From Streptomyces rubrogriseus (GTDB lineage: Bacteria > Actinomycetota > Actinomycetes > Streptomycetales > Streptomycetaceae): DNA of 64,000 nt. The notes under the pieces were generated by a model. It did not search any database. It worked only from the letters and a program-made list of their open reading frames with translations, and was not told the DNA's origin. The translations under genes were made by a program, and so were the position numbers. How positions within the stretch are numbered: position 1 is the first letter of the stretch; each line of letters begins with the position of its first letter. Location: the NCBI RefSeq assembly GCF_027947575.1, contig NZ_CP116256.1:2728001-2792000 (forward strand), given 5' to 3'. Positions 9,616 through 20,676 of the stretch are shown here, piece after piece.

Positions 9616-10302
9616 GTGAGAATCAGCGGCGACGGTACGGTTGGGGGTGGCCCCGGGCACAGCCTTGGGGCAGGCGGTCCGTACCCTCCCCCGGGCTCCC
9701 GGCTTCGCGCAGGCGCGGGCCACGCCCAGCACGGTGTTGCGGCCGATCCCGGTCCGCAGCGACCGGCAGCGGTGCCGACCAGCGGAGGGGCGACGTCCAT
9801 GGCGTCCGAGCAGATCGGCTACCGCGGGCCGACGGCCTGCGCGGCCGCCGGCATCACCTACCGGCAACTCGACTACTGGGCCCGCACGGGCCTCGTCGAG
9901 CCCAGCGTGCGGCCCGCGCACGGGTCCGGGACCCAGCGGTTGTACAGCTTCCGCGACGTCGTCGTGCTGAAGATCGTCAAACGCTTCCTCGACACCGGTG
10001 TGTCCCTGCAGAACATCCGCACCGCCGTCCAGCACCTCAGGGAGCGCGGCTTTCGCGACCTGGAGCGGATGACGCTGATGAGCGACGGCGCCACCGTCCA
10101 CGAGTGCACCTCGCCCGAGGAGGTGCACGCCCTGCTCCAGGGCGGGCAGGGCATCTTCGGGATCGCCGTCGGCGTGGTCTGGCGGGACGTGGAGAGCGCG
10201 CTGTCCCAGCTGCACGGCGAGCGGATCGACACGGGGGAGACCCTGGTCGGGCACAATCCGGCCGACGAACTGGCCCGGCGGCGCAACAACCGGGCGGTCT
10301 GA
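9616..10302 (+). CDS. MerR-family transcriptional regulator (Rv1830-like)
   Basis: A 228-residue regulator. About 65 Gly/Pro-rich residues precede a MerR domain with YRGPTACAAAGITYRQLDYW, ARTGLVEPSVRPAHGSGTQR and YSFRDVVVLKIVKRFLDTG, then helices (SLQNIRTAVQHLRERG). The C-terminus ends HNPADELARRRNN. The order FHA, MerR, DUF151, MerR is that of Rv1827-Rv1830. GTG 9616 is chosen because GGAGG lies at 9606-9610; the frame extends further upstream but through the promoter. Targets are unknown. The mycobacterial homologue is linked to growth and division control, which I infer only by analogy. Confidence 0.87.
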   Translation: MRISGDGTVGGGPGHSLGAGGPYPPPGSRLRAGAGHAQHGVAADPGPQRPAAVPTSGGATSMASEQIGYRGPTACAAAGITYRQLDYWARTGLVEPSVRPAHGSGTQRLYSFRDVVVLKIVKRFLDTGVSLQNIRTAVQHLRERGFRDLERMTLMSDGATVHECTSPEEVHALLQGGQGIFGIAVGVVWRDVESALSQLHGERIDTGETLVGHNPADELARRRNNRAV

Positions 10303-10366
10303 TCCCGCCGCGCCCCGGGGCCGTCCGGTGAGGGCATTGTCAGTGGCGTAGGGCAGCATCGGAGAT

Positions 10367-11806
10367 GTGAGAACCGCGCCCACGATCCTGCATCTCGACA
10401 TGGATGCCTTCTTCGCCTCGGTGGAGCAGGCGTCCAAGCCGAGCCTGCGCGGGAAGGCCGTCGTGGTGGGCGGCCTCGGACCGCGCGGCGTGGTCGCCAC
10501 CTGCTCGTACGAGGCCCGGGTGTTCGGGGTGCACTCCGCGATGCCGATGGGCCAGGCCCGCCGGCTCGCGCCGCACGCCGCGTACCTCGTGCCGCGCTTC
10601 GAGCTCTACCGGTCGATCAGCGAGCAGGTGATGCGGCTGCTGCGGGAGCTGTCGCCGCTGGTGGAGCCGCTGAGCCTGGACGAGGCCTTCGTGGACCTGG
10701 ACGCCGGCGGGGCGGCCCGTGACGCCGAGACGGCGCGACTGGCCGGGGCGAAGCTGCGCACGGACATCCGCACCGTCACCGGCCTCACCGGGTCCGTGGG
10801 TCTCGCCGCCTCCAAGATGCTCGCCAAGATCGCCTCGGAGGCGGCCAAGCCCGACGGACTGGTGCTCATCCCGCCGGGAACCGAGCGCGCCATGCTGGAG
10901 CCGATGACGGTGCGGACGCTGCCCGGGGTGGGACCGGCCACGGGAGACCATCTGCGGCGGGCGGGGATCACCACGGTCGGCGAGATCGCCGAGGCGGGCG
11001 AGGACGAGCTGGTGCGGCTGCTGGGCAAGGCGCACGGCCACGCGCTCTACGCCATGGCGCTGGCGCGGGACGAGCGTCCGGTGGTGGCCGAGCGGGAGAC
11101 CAAGTCGGTGTCCGTGGAGGACACCTACGACGTGGACATCCACGACCGGGTGCGGGTCGGCGTCGAGGTGGGGCGGCTGGCGGACCGGTGCGTGCGGCGG
11201 CTGCGCGCCTCCGGACTGTCCGGGCGGACCATCGTGCTCAAGGTGCGCAGATACGACTTCTCCACGCTCACGCGCTCCGAGACCCTGCGCGGCCCCACCG
11301 ACGATCCCGCGGTGGTGCGGGAGGCGGCCGCCAGACTGCTGGACTCGGTGGACACCACGGGCGGCGTGCGGCTGCTCGGGGTGGGTGTCAGCGGGCTCGC
11401 CGACTACACGCAGGAGGACCTGTTCGCGCAGGCGGCGGGGGACCGGGCCGAGGAATCGGCCGAGCAGCCCGAGACCGAGCCCGCCGAGGAGCACAGACCC
11501 TCGCCCGCCGAGCGGCGGTGGCCGGCGGGGCACGACGTGCGGCACACGGAGCTGGGGCACGGCTGGGTGCAGGGCAGTGGTCTCGGGCGGGTCACCGTGC
11601 GGTTCGAGACGCCGTACTCGGAGGTCGGGCGGGTGCGGACCTTCGCGGTGGACGACCCGGAGCTGACGCCCGCGGATCCGCTGCCGCTGGTCGCCGACGC
11701 GGAGGACGGGGCGGGTCAGCCCTCGTCGGGGCCCTTGCCCTTGCCGGCCAGCTTGCCGAAGTCGTGGTCGGGAGGCGGGGGAGCGGCCGCCACGTCCAGG
11801 CCGTAG
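10367..11806 (+). CDS. dinB: DNA polymerase IV (Y-family)
   Basis: A translesion polymerase of about 479 residues. The catalytic palm carries LHLDMDAFFASVEQ (metal-binding Asp) and the SLDEAFVDL motif. The PGVGPATGDHLRRAGI helix-hairpin-helix thumb follows, then the little finger (SVEDTYDVDIHD onward). GTG 10367 is chosen because translation enters the conserved motif at residue 9; only a short GGAG precedes it. The C-terminus lacks the usual beta-clamp-binding tail in an obvious form and ends in a low-complexity stretch. Those last 90 bases overlap the oppositely oriented PRC-barrel gene. Confidence 0.9.
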   Translation: MRTAPTILHLDMDAFFASVEQASKPSLRGKAVVVGGLGPRGVVATCSYEARVFGVHSAMPMGQARRLAPHAAYLVPRFELYRSISEQVMRLLRELSPLVEPLSLDEAFVDLDAGGAARDAETARLAGAKLRTDIRTVTGLTGSVGLAASKMLAKIASEAAKPDGLVLIPPGTERAMLEPMTVRTLPGVGPATGDHLRRAGITTVGEIAEAGEDELVRLLGKAHGHALYAMALARDERPVVAERETKSVSVEDTYDVDIHDRVRVGVEVGRLADRCVRRLRASGLSGRTIVLKVRRYDFSTLTRSETLRGPTDDPAVVREAAARLLDSVDTTGGVRLLGVGVSGLADYTQEDLFAQAAGDRAEESAEQPETEPAEEHRPSPAERRWPAGHDVRHTELGHGWVQGSGLGRVTVRFETPYSEVGRVRTFAVDDPELTPADPLPLVADAEDGAGQPSSGPLPLPASLPKSWSGGGGAAATSRP

Positions 11807-12099
11807 TGGTGGTAGAGCTGGAGTTCCTGTTCCGGCGAGAGGTGGCGGCCGACACCGAAGTCGGGCGCCTCCTTGATCAGCGCCCGGTCGAAGGGCACGC
11901 GCAGGGCGCCGTCGACCAGCTCGCTGGGCTCCAGCGGGACGAAGGCGTCCCTGCTGAAGAGACCGGTCCGTATCGCCGCCCACTCGGGGACGCCGGTGGC
12001 ATCGTCGAGGTAGACCTCGTCCACGGTGCCGATCCTGGTGCCGTCGCGGTCGAACGCCTTGCGGCCGATCAGGTTCCGCGGATCGATGTCAGTACGCAC
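11716..12099 (-). CDS. PRC-barrel domain protein
   Basis: A protein of about 127 residues. It begins with a PRC-barrel (TDIDPRNLIGRKAFDRDGTR, IGTVDEVYLDD, then PEWAAIRTGLF), followed by FVPLEPSELVDGALRVPFDR and a short acidic/basic tail. PRC barrels are small beta-barrel modules found in RNA-processing and photosynthetic proteins; family members of this size have no assigned function. The start is GTG at 12099, with GGAGGG just upstream on the minus strand; a longer start at 12162 is possible. The gene converges on dinB with a 91-base overlap and diverges from the gcvP riboswitch region. Confidence 0.8.
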   Translation of the reverse strand: MRTDIDPRNLIGRKAFDRDGTRIGTVDEVYLDDATGVPEWAAIRTGLFSRDAFVPLEPSELVDGALRVPFDRALIKEAPDFGVGRHLSPEQELQLYHHYGLDVAAAPPPPDHDFGKLAGKGKGPDEG

Positions 12100-12254
12100 G
12101 GGGCCCTCCACTTGATCGCACCACTGGGCCGGACTGGGGTCGCACACCAGCCGCCTAATCATCCGTAAGTACTACAAAAGGGCACAAATGCCCGGTCGGC
12201 CACTCGAAGTCCGTGCGGCGACCTCGCTGGTACGCTGGCAAACGGCTGCTGACC

Positions 12255-12462
12255 CCGCGCGGGAGAGTCCTCCGGACATCACCGGAGGCGCCGAAGGAGC
12301 AAATCCTCCCCGGAATCTCTCAGGCTCACGTACCGCACGGACGAGGTCACTCTGGAAAGCAGGGCGGGTGTCGACGGCTTCCGCTCTCACCGACGGTGAA
12401 AGCCGGGAGAGCCCCAGGGCTCACCCGGTGAAGCTCTCAGGTTGAGATGACAGAGGGGGAGG
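12255..12462 (+). promoter_or_regulatory. Tandem glycine riboswitch upstream of gcvP
   Basis: Two consecutive aptamer signatures are visible. The first has GGGAGAG (12261), GCGCCGAAGGAGCAA (about 12288-12302) and AATCTCTCAGG (12314-12324). The second has GGGAGAG (12405), then GGTGAAGCTCTCAGG (12427-12441) and GACAGAGGGGGA. This is the known layout of glycine riboswitches: two glycine-binding units read by one expression platform. The position directly before the glycine-cleavage gene gcvP supports the call and suggests glycine-dependent activation. Confidence 0.93.
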
Positions 12463-12523
12463 CCGTCCGGGTACCCGCGCCGTGGTGCCCCACGAAGGTC
12501 GTCAGACCAGGAGGCCTCCGCAA

Positions 12524-15409
<2,886 letters not shown>

Positions 15410-15427
15410 GTCCCGCCGAGAAGGTGA

Positions 15428-15470
15428 GAGAGGCCCCGCCCGGGCCCGCGGTGCCCGGGCGGGGCCTCTC
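15428..15470. terminator. GC-rich hairpin between converging genes
   Basis: A perfect 18-base inverted repeat (arm beginning GAGAGGCCCCGCCC, loop CCGCGGT) lies 19 bases after the gcvP stop and 6 bases before the stop of the facing TOBE gene. It has no T-run. Such hairpins commonly act as terminators for both directions in Streptomyces. Confidence 0.75.
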
Positions 15471-15476
15471 GGCGTC

Positions 15477-15896
15477 TCAGGCCGTGGCCAGCGACACCTC
15501 CGTCGACTTGACCAGCGCGACGACGGGAGTGCCCACGGACAGCCCCAGGTCGTCGGCGGCCTGCCGGGTGACGGCCGCGGTCAGCTCGGCGCCCTCGACG
15601 GCGACCGCGACCGTGGCCATCGCGGCGCCGGTGGTGAGGGCGGTGACCGTGCCCGGCAGCCGGTTGCGGATGGACAGGGCGTCCACGCGCCCGGTGGCCA
15701 GAGCCACCTCGGTGGACTTCACCAGGGCCCGTACGGCGGTGCCGGGGGTGAGCGCGAGGTCCTCGGCCGCCTCCCGGGTGATCGCCGCGGTGAGGTCCTG
15801 GCCGCCGGAGAGACGGACGGTGACCGTCGCCATGGCCTCGCCCGGGGTGACGGCGGTGACGGTGCCGGGGAGCTGGTTGCGGATGCTCAGGCTCAT
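15477..15896 (-). CDS. Tandem TOBE (Mop) domain protein, molbindin-like
   Basis: A 139-residue protein made of two copies of a TOBE/Mop module of about 68 residues. Each begins with SIRNxLPGTVTA and ends with ALVKSTEVxLATxx. This di-Mop layout is that of molbindins and of the C-terminal part of ModE, which bind molybdate or tungstate. Storage or homeostasis of oxyanions is the likely role. The start is the ATG at 15896; no strong ribosome site is seen. A frame of the same phase continues upstream through the LacI gene but is not coding. Confidence 0.85.
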   Translation of the reverse strand: MSLSIRNQLPGTVTAVTPGEAMATVTVRLSGGQDLTAAITREAAEDLALTPGTAVRALVKSTEVALATGRVDALSIRNRLPGTVTALTTGAAMATVAVAVEGAELTAAVTRQAADDLGLSVGTPVVALVKSTEVSLATA

Positions 15897-16135
15897 GGGG
15901 GCACCGTAGCCCGGTGAAGGCGTGGCGGCGGGTACGCGTGCGTCCGCGTCGCCTCGACCTCGCCGGGACGAAGACGCCGCGGGCCGTCTACGCCGGGGCG
16001 CCCGTAGAGCTGAGGGTGAGACTGCGGGGCGATCAGCCGGATCAGGTCGTGCTGCGCACGCCGCGTCGCAGGTCGGGCGCCGGGCGCCGCGGGATCGGCG
16101 GGTGACCCGAGCGGGAGGGTGATCGGCGGGAGACC

Positions 16136-17200
16136 TCAGCGGGAAGGTGTCGCCGGCGCGGGCGGGGGCGCCGTGCTGGAGCGGACGATCAGCTCCGTGC
16201 CCAGCTCGGTCCGTGGCGGGTCCGGACGCTCGCCGCGAGTACGGCGGAGCACCGTGCGCGCGGCCTGCCTGCCCATGTCGGCGAGCGGCTGGCGCACCGT
16301 CGTCAGGGGCGGGGCCGACCAGCGGACCTCGGGAAGGTCGTCGAAGCCGACGACGCTCATGTCCTGCGGCACCCGCAGCCCCCGACGGCGCAGTGCCTCG
16401 ATCGCGCCGAGCGCCATCTGGTCGCTGGCCGCGAAGACGGCCGTCGGCGGCTCGGGCAGGCCCAGCAGGGCGGCACAGGCCGCGAAGCCGGACTCGTGAC
16501 GGAAGTCCCCGGGTACGACCAGCGACTCGTCCACGGCGACCCCGGCGTCCTCCAGGGCGGCGCGGTAGCCGTCGTGGCGGGCCCGCGAGCACAGCAGCCG
16601 CGGCGGACCGGCGATCAGCCCGATCCTGCGGTGTCCCAGCGCCAGCAGATGCTCGGTGGCCGCCCGGCCGCCCGAATGGTTGGCGGCGCCGACGGTGGGC
16701 ACGTCCAGGTCGGGGGCGCCGGCCGGGTCGACGACCACCAGGGGCACGCCCAGTATCCGCAGCTCCTGGTGGAGCACGGGGTCCAGGGCGGAGGTGACGA
16801 CCACGACGCCGTCGGAGGCCCGGGCCCGCAGATTGCGCATCCACTGACGGGCGTCGCCCGAACGTCCGTGGATCGCGGAGACCACGGTGCCGACCCCGGC
16901 GGCGTGGGCCACCTCCTCGACCCCGCGGATGATCTCCACGGCCCAGGGGCTGTCCAGGTCGTTGAAGACCAGGTCGATCAGGGCGGCCCGGCGGCCGGGC
17001 GCCGCGGCGCGCTTGCGGTACCCGTGCCGGCGCAGCAGTTCCTCCACCCGCGCCCTGGTCCCGGGCGACACGTCCGAGCGGCCGTTCACGACCCGGGACA
17101 CGGTCGGGACCGAGACGCCGGCGCGGCGCGCGATGTCCGTGATGGTGACCCTGCCCCGGCGGCCGGAGGCCGTCTCGGCCCGGGCCTCGTCTGTTGCCAC
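16136..17200 (-). CDS. LacI-family transcriptional regulator
   Basis: A repressor of about 354 residues. The N-terminal helix-turn-helix is classic LacI (TITDIARRAGVSVPTVSRVV, NGRSDVSPGTRARVEELLRR). It is followed by a periplasmic-binding-protein-like effector domain (LIDLVFNDLDSPWAVEIIRG through VVGFDDLPEV and TTVRQPLADMG). This type usually senses a sugar, but no sugar-use gene is adjacent, so the ligand is unknown. GTG 17200 is preferred over 17209 because GGAGG then lies 8 bases upstream. The region before it holds two copies of CCGGAAACCGGG that may be its operators. Confidence 0.9.
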   Translation of the reverse strand: MATDEARAETASGRRGRVTITDIARRAGVSVPTVSRVVNGRSDVSPGTRARVEELLRRHGYRKRAAAPGRRAALIDLVFNDLDSPWAVEIIRGVEEVAHAAGVGTVVSAIHGRSGDARQWMRNLRARASDGVVVVTSALDPVLHQELRILGVPLVVVDPAGAPDLDVPTVGAANHSGGRAATEHLLALGHRRIGLIAGPPRLLCSRARHDGYRAALEDAGVAVDESLVVPGDFRHESGFAACAALLGLPEPPTAVFAASDQMALGAIEALRRRGLRVPQDMSVVGFDDLPEVRWSAPPLTTVRQPLADMGRQAARTVLRRTRGERPDPPRTELGTELIVRSSTAPPPAPATPSR

Positions 17201-17246
17201 TTCCCCCACCTCCGCCGACGCCGACCGCCAGACGTCCCGGAGTCTT

Positions 17247-17294
17247 CCGGAAACCGGGTGCTCGGGGGAAGGCGTTCCGGACCCGGAAACCGGG
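17247..17294. promoter_or_regulatory. Two copies of CCGGAAACCGGG, candidate LacI operators
   Basis: CCGGAAACCGGG occurs at 17247-17258 and again at 17283-17294, spaced 36 bases start to start, just upstream of the LacI gene. Each copy has CCGG arms around AAA. Repeated sites next to a LacI-type gene suggest autoregulation. This is inference from position only. Confidence 0.5.
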
Positions 17295-17430
17295 CATTCA
17301 CCAGGTCCGCGCGGGCAGACTACGCGGAGTGACCGGCCGCGGACACGTGTGGGGGCCGGTGCACAGCCGTGGCTGCGGGCCGGCCCCGTGATGCACCGGG
17401 CGCAGGGGGACGCCCCCGCCCGGCCGGTGG

Positions 17431-17634
17431 TCAGGCGGCGGTCGTCAGGCCCGCGCCGACGGGACGGTGCGGGGCGATGACCCGACCGTCCGGCAGTAGC
17501 TCACCGGTGTCCTCGAAGAGGACGACACCGTTGCACAGCAGGCTCCACCCCTGCTCCGGGTGGTGCGCCACGAGACGGGCGGACTCCCGGTCGGCGGAGA
17601 CGGCTGAGGGGCACGGTGGCTGGTGCTGACACAT
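17431..17634 (-). CDS. DUF5999 family small protein
   Basis: A 67-residue protein starting MCQHQPPCPSA with a short Cys/His cluster, continuing LVAHHPEQGWSLLCNGVVLF and EDTGELLPDGRVIAPHRP. I recognise this as the small Streptomyces DUF5999 family, function unknown. The N-terminal C-x-H-x3-C group could bind a metal. An in-frame ATG at 17709 would add 25 residues (MNEASRRRT...), with a G-rich ribosome-like site before it. The short form is given because family members usually begin at MCQHQ. Confidence 0.8.
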   Translation of the reverse strand: MCQHQPPCPSAVSADRESARLVAHHPEQGWSLLCNGVVLFEDTGELLPDGRVIAPHRPVGAGLTTAA

Positions 17635-17933
17635 GAGTGGGGTCTCTCGGTCCGTGGTGATGGGTGAGGTCGCTGTGTTGTCTGTCCTGCGGCGTGAAGC
17701 CTCGTTCATGGCCGCCCCCCGTTGTCGAGTCGTTCGGAACCCAGTGTTGCCCCGCGGGCCTCGATCCGCAGGCATTTGGCAGCACCGCTTCTCACAGGTT
17801 GATGACGCATCACCCGCGCGGACGGTTCAGCTGAACCGCACTGTCACTTCGGATGGTTCGGCATGGCCGAATGGGGCTAGTCCGCGCGGGTGGGTGACGG
17901 GGCGACGGGGTGGCGAGCGGGGAGCGGAGCAGG

Positions 17934-18518
17934 TCAGGCGGGAGAACCCAGCAACCGCGTCGGCGTCACCCGGTGCGTGAGGACCGGCAGCAGTTCGGCG
18001 ACCCGGTGCGGCCGGTGCGCCGCGATGCCCGGCGGGGCCGGCGCCAGCGGCACCAGCAGATCGGTGGCCGCGGGATGCCCCGTGGCGGCGTCCGCCGTGC
18101 AGTCGCCGTGCAGCCACAGCGTGAGCATGTACAGCTCGGGCACCGACAGCAGGCGCGGCTGGTAGGACTGGGGCACCGACTCGGCCTGCCGCAGCGCGCG
18201 TTCGGTCGAGGCGACGTAGGGGCCCTCGAAGAAGTGCGAGAACGCCCAGCCGTCGGGGGTCAGCATCGTCTCCGCCGCCGCCACCGCCCGGTCGCCCAAC
18301 CGGATGTGGAACCGCCACCCGGCCAGCCGCGTCGCCGCCGCGCCCTCCGTCGTGACCCGGTCCAGGACGTGCACGGGAAGCGGCAGTTCGGGTGTGGCGG
18401 GTCCCTGGGCGCCGAGCAGGGCGGGGGTCCGGGCCTCGCGGACCGCGGTGGGCGAGGAGAGAGCGGTGAGGACGGAGCGCAGGGCGGGCGCGGGGGCCGG
18501 GGGGACACGCAGGGGCAT
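17934..18518 (-). CDS. Hypothetical protein, Pro/Ala-rich
   Basis: A protein of about 194 residues that I do not recognise. After a Pro/Ala-rich start (MPLRVPPAPAPALRSVLTAL) comes a probably folded part with RLAGWRFHIRLGDRAVAAAE, GWAFSHFFEGPYVAS and YMLTLWLHGDCT. It ends LLPVLTHRVTPTRLLGSPA. There is no signal peptide and no membrane segment. The start at 18518 follows GAGAGG by a normal spacing. Codon composition is typical for the genome. It stands alone between DUF5999 and a long intergenic stretch. Confidence 0.72.
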   Translation of the reverse strand: MPLRVPPAPAPALRSVLTALSSPTAVREARTPALLGAQGPATPELPLPVHVLDRVTTEGAAATRLAGWRFHIRLGDRAVAAAETMLTPDGWAFSHFFEGPYVASTERALRQAESVPQSYQPRLLSVPELYMLTLWLHGDCTADAATGHPAATDLLVPLAPAPPGIAAHRPHRVAELLPVLTHRVTPTRLLGSPA

Positions 18519-19077
18519 GATGGGTCGCCTCTCATTCGAAGGCACGGTGGCGCGAGGGCGGAGCTGGGCGGACGACGCTGTCGGCTCACAGGGCTGGGAG
18601 AGGCAGGGGCCGGGTCCGGGAACCGAGAAGTGGGAGAGGCCTGCCGCGCGTCAACTCGACGGCAGGATCCTGCGACCGTGGGCGCCGGTCCACTGCCTGT
18701 CCGCGGAGTTTATACGACATGTGTTCAGACTGTGTTTCGGCTAGCCGATTCCGGTAACCGGTACAAGGTTGCATTCGGCCGTCGATATGCGGGAATCCTC
18801 CGGATTCCGGACCGGGTGTACGGCGGTGACCTCGGGGAATGTTCACCGAGCGGTCGGCCAATTGTCGTCGGCGTTTTTCACGAGTTGTCGGCCCGGGAAA
18901 CTGCTCGACGTGCCATGCCCGGTGAATGTGCCACCGGTCACACCGGCACAGCGTAGCGGCTGCCGGGCCGGTGCGGGGACGTTATCGATCGCTTCGGCTG
19001 GGCATCATCCAACCTGACCGGCCACCGGCCAGCGGCGGCCGGATCTTCCACTCATCGCTCCGAGAAGGGACTCTTCC
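18519..19077. other. Intergenic stretch of about 560 bases without a recognisable gene
   Basis: No frame here has coding character. The part from about 18700 to 18870 is less GC-rich than its surroundings and contains the palindrome CCGGTAACCGG (18751-18761) and repeats of ATTCCGG near 18790. It separates divergent genes and should hold both promoters, but I could not pick convincing -35/-10 pairs. Confidence 0.6.
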
Positions 19078-20595
19078 ATGGGGGAGAAGGTCGTGGCAGG
19101 TCAGTTCGACCTGTCCGATCGCCAGCGCTACCGCGAGAAGCTCCAGCGGTGCCTGACGGGCCTGGAGCGACTTCTGGCGGAGAAGCGGTTCGACCGCCCG
19201 AAGAACCTGATGGGGCTGGAGATCGAATTGAATCTCGTCGGTGCCGACGGGATGCCGAAAATGTTGAATGCGCAAGTCCTCGAGCGCATCGCGAGCCGTG
19301 ACTTCCAGACGGAGCTCGCCATGTTCAACCTGGAAGTCAACATCGCCCCGCACCGCCTCGGCGGCCGGGTATTCGATCGCCTCGCCGAGGAGATCCGCAC
19401 GTCCTTGGCATATGCGGATCGCAAGGCGGGCGAGGTCGACGCCGGAATCGCGATGATCGGAATTCTGCCGACGCTGGACCGGGACGACCTGGTCTCGTCC
19501 AATCTCTCCGCCGTCGACCGCTACGCCCTGCTCAACGAACAGATCGTGGCCGCCCGCGGGGAGGACTTCACCCTCGACATCGAGGGCGTCGAACGACTGA
19601 CCTGCACCTCCAAGTCCATCGCACCCGAGGCCGCCTGCACCTCGGTGCAGCTCCACCTCCAGGTCACCCCGGACCGCTTCGCCGACGTGTGGAACGCGGC
19701 CCAGGCGGTGACCGCCGCCCAGATCGCCCTCGGCGCCAACGCGCCCTTCCTCTTCGGGCGCGAACTGTGGCGCGAGTCGCGGCCCCCGCTGTTCCAGCAG
19801 TCCACCGACACCCGCCCGCCCGAACTGCAGGCCCAGGGCGTGCGGCCGCGCACCTGGTTCGGGGAGCGGTGGGTGACCTCGGCGCACGACCTCTTCGAGG
19901 AGAACCGGCGCTACTTCCCGGCGCTGCTGCCGATCTGCGACGACGAGGACCCACTGGACGTCCTCGACGCGGGCGGCGTGCCCTCCCTGTCCGAGCTGGT
20001 CCTGCACAACGGCACCGTCTACCGCTGGAACCGGCCCGTATACGACATCGCCGACGGCGTCCCGCACCTGCGCGTCGAGAACCGCGTCCTGCCCGCCGGG
20101 CCCACCGTCACCGACGTCATCGCCAACGCGGCCTTCTACTACGGGGTGGTGCGCGCGCTCGCCGAGGAGCCCCGGCCGGTGTGGACCAGGCTGCCGTTCG
20201 AGGCCGCCGCCGCCAACTTCGAGGCCGCCTGCCGACACGGCATCGACGCGCGCTTCGAATGGCCCCGGCGCGGCCGCCTCGGCGGCACCACCGAGGTCGA
20301 CGCCGCCGTCCTCGTACGCGACGAGCTGCTGCCGCTCGCCGAGGCCGGTCTCGACGCGTGGGGGGTGGAGCCCGCCGACCGGGACTTCTACCTCGGCGTC
20401 ATCGAGGAGCGGTGCCGCCGCCGGGTCAACGGCGCGTCCTGGCAGGCCGCCACGTTCCACCGGGCGCTGGAGGCGGGAATGTCCCGGGAGGCCGCGCTGG
20501 CCGCCACGACCCGCCGCTACGTCGAGCTGATGCGCGAGGGGGACCCGGTGCACCTGTGGCCGGTGGGCCTTGTGGAACCGGTGCCGCTCGGCTGA
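19078..20595 (+). CDS. Glutamate-cysteine ligase family (GCS2) protein
   Basis: A 505-residue cytoplasmic protein of the carboxylate-amine ligase/GCS2 family, which joins glutamate to an amine or cysteine using ATP. Visible features are MGLEIELNLV (about 45-54, the family's substrate-binding start), ELAMFNLEVNIAP, ACTSVQLHLQVTP, and ENRVLPAGPTVTDVIANAAF. The ATG at 19078 has AGAAGGGA upstream. It lies alone between two intergenic gaps, so the product is not suggested by neighbours. Streptomyces makes mycothiol rather than glutathione, so a role in ergothioneine or another gamma-glutamyl compound is possible but unproven. Confidence 0.82.
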   Translation: MGEKVVAGQFDLSDRQRYREKLQRCLTGLERLLAEKRFDRPKNLMGLEIELNLVGADGMPKMLNAQVLERIASRDFQTELAMFNLEVNIAPHRLGGRVFDRLAEEIRTSLAYADRKAGEVDAGIAMIGILPTLDRDDLVSSNLSAVDRYALLNEQIVAARGEDFTLDIEGVERLTCTSKSIAPEAACTSVQLHLQVTPDRFADVWNAAQAVTAAQIALGANAPFLFGRELWRESRPPLFQQSTDTRPPELQAQGVRPRTWFGERWVTSAHDLFEENRRYFPALLPICDDEDPLDVLDAGGVPSLSELVLHNGTVYRWNRPVYDIADGVPHLRVENRVLPAGPTVTDVIANAAFYYGVVRALAEEPRPVWTRLPFEAAAANFEAACRHGIDARFEWPRRGRLGGTTEVDAAVLVRDELLPLAEAGLDAWGVEPADRDFYLGVIEERCRRRVNGASWQAATFHRALEAGMSREAALAATTRRYVELMREGDPVHLWPVGLVEPVPLG

Positions 20596-20676
20596 CCGCC
20601 GTCCGACCCGCCCCCGCCGCGCGCCGCCCCATACTGATCGGGCAAGCTGTGACGTCCCAGCTGGAGGCAGGTGTGC

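Noticed and set aside
15914..16122. Small plus-strand frame with a basic product
   Set aside because: It has no ribosome site and an Arg-rich random-looking product. It lies between two minus-strand genes.
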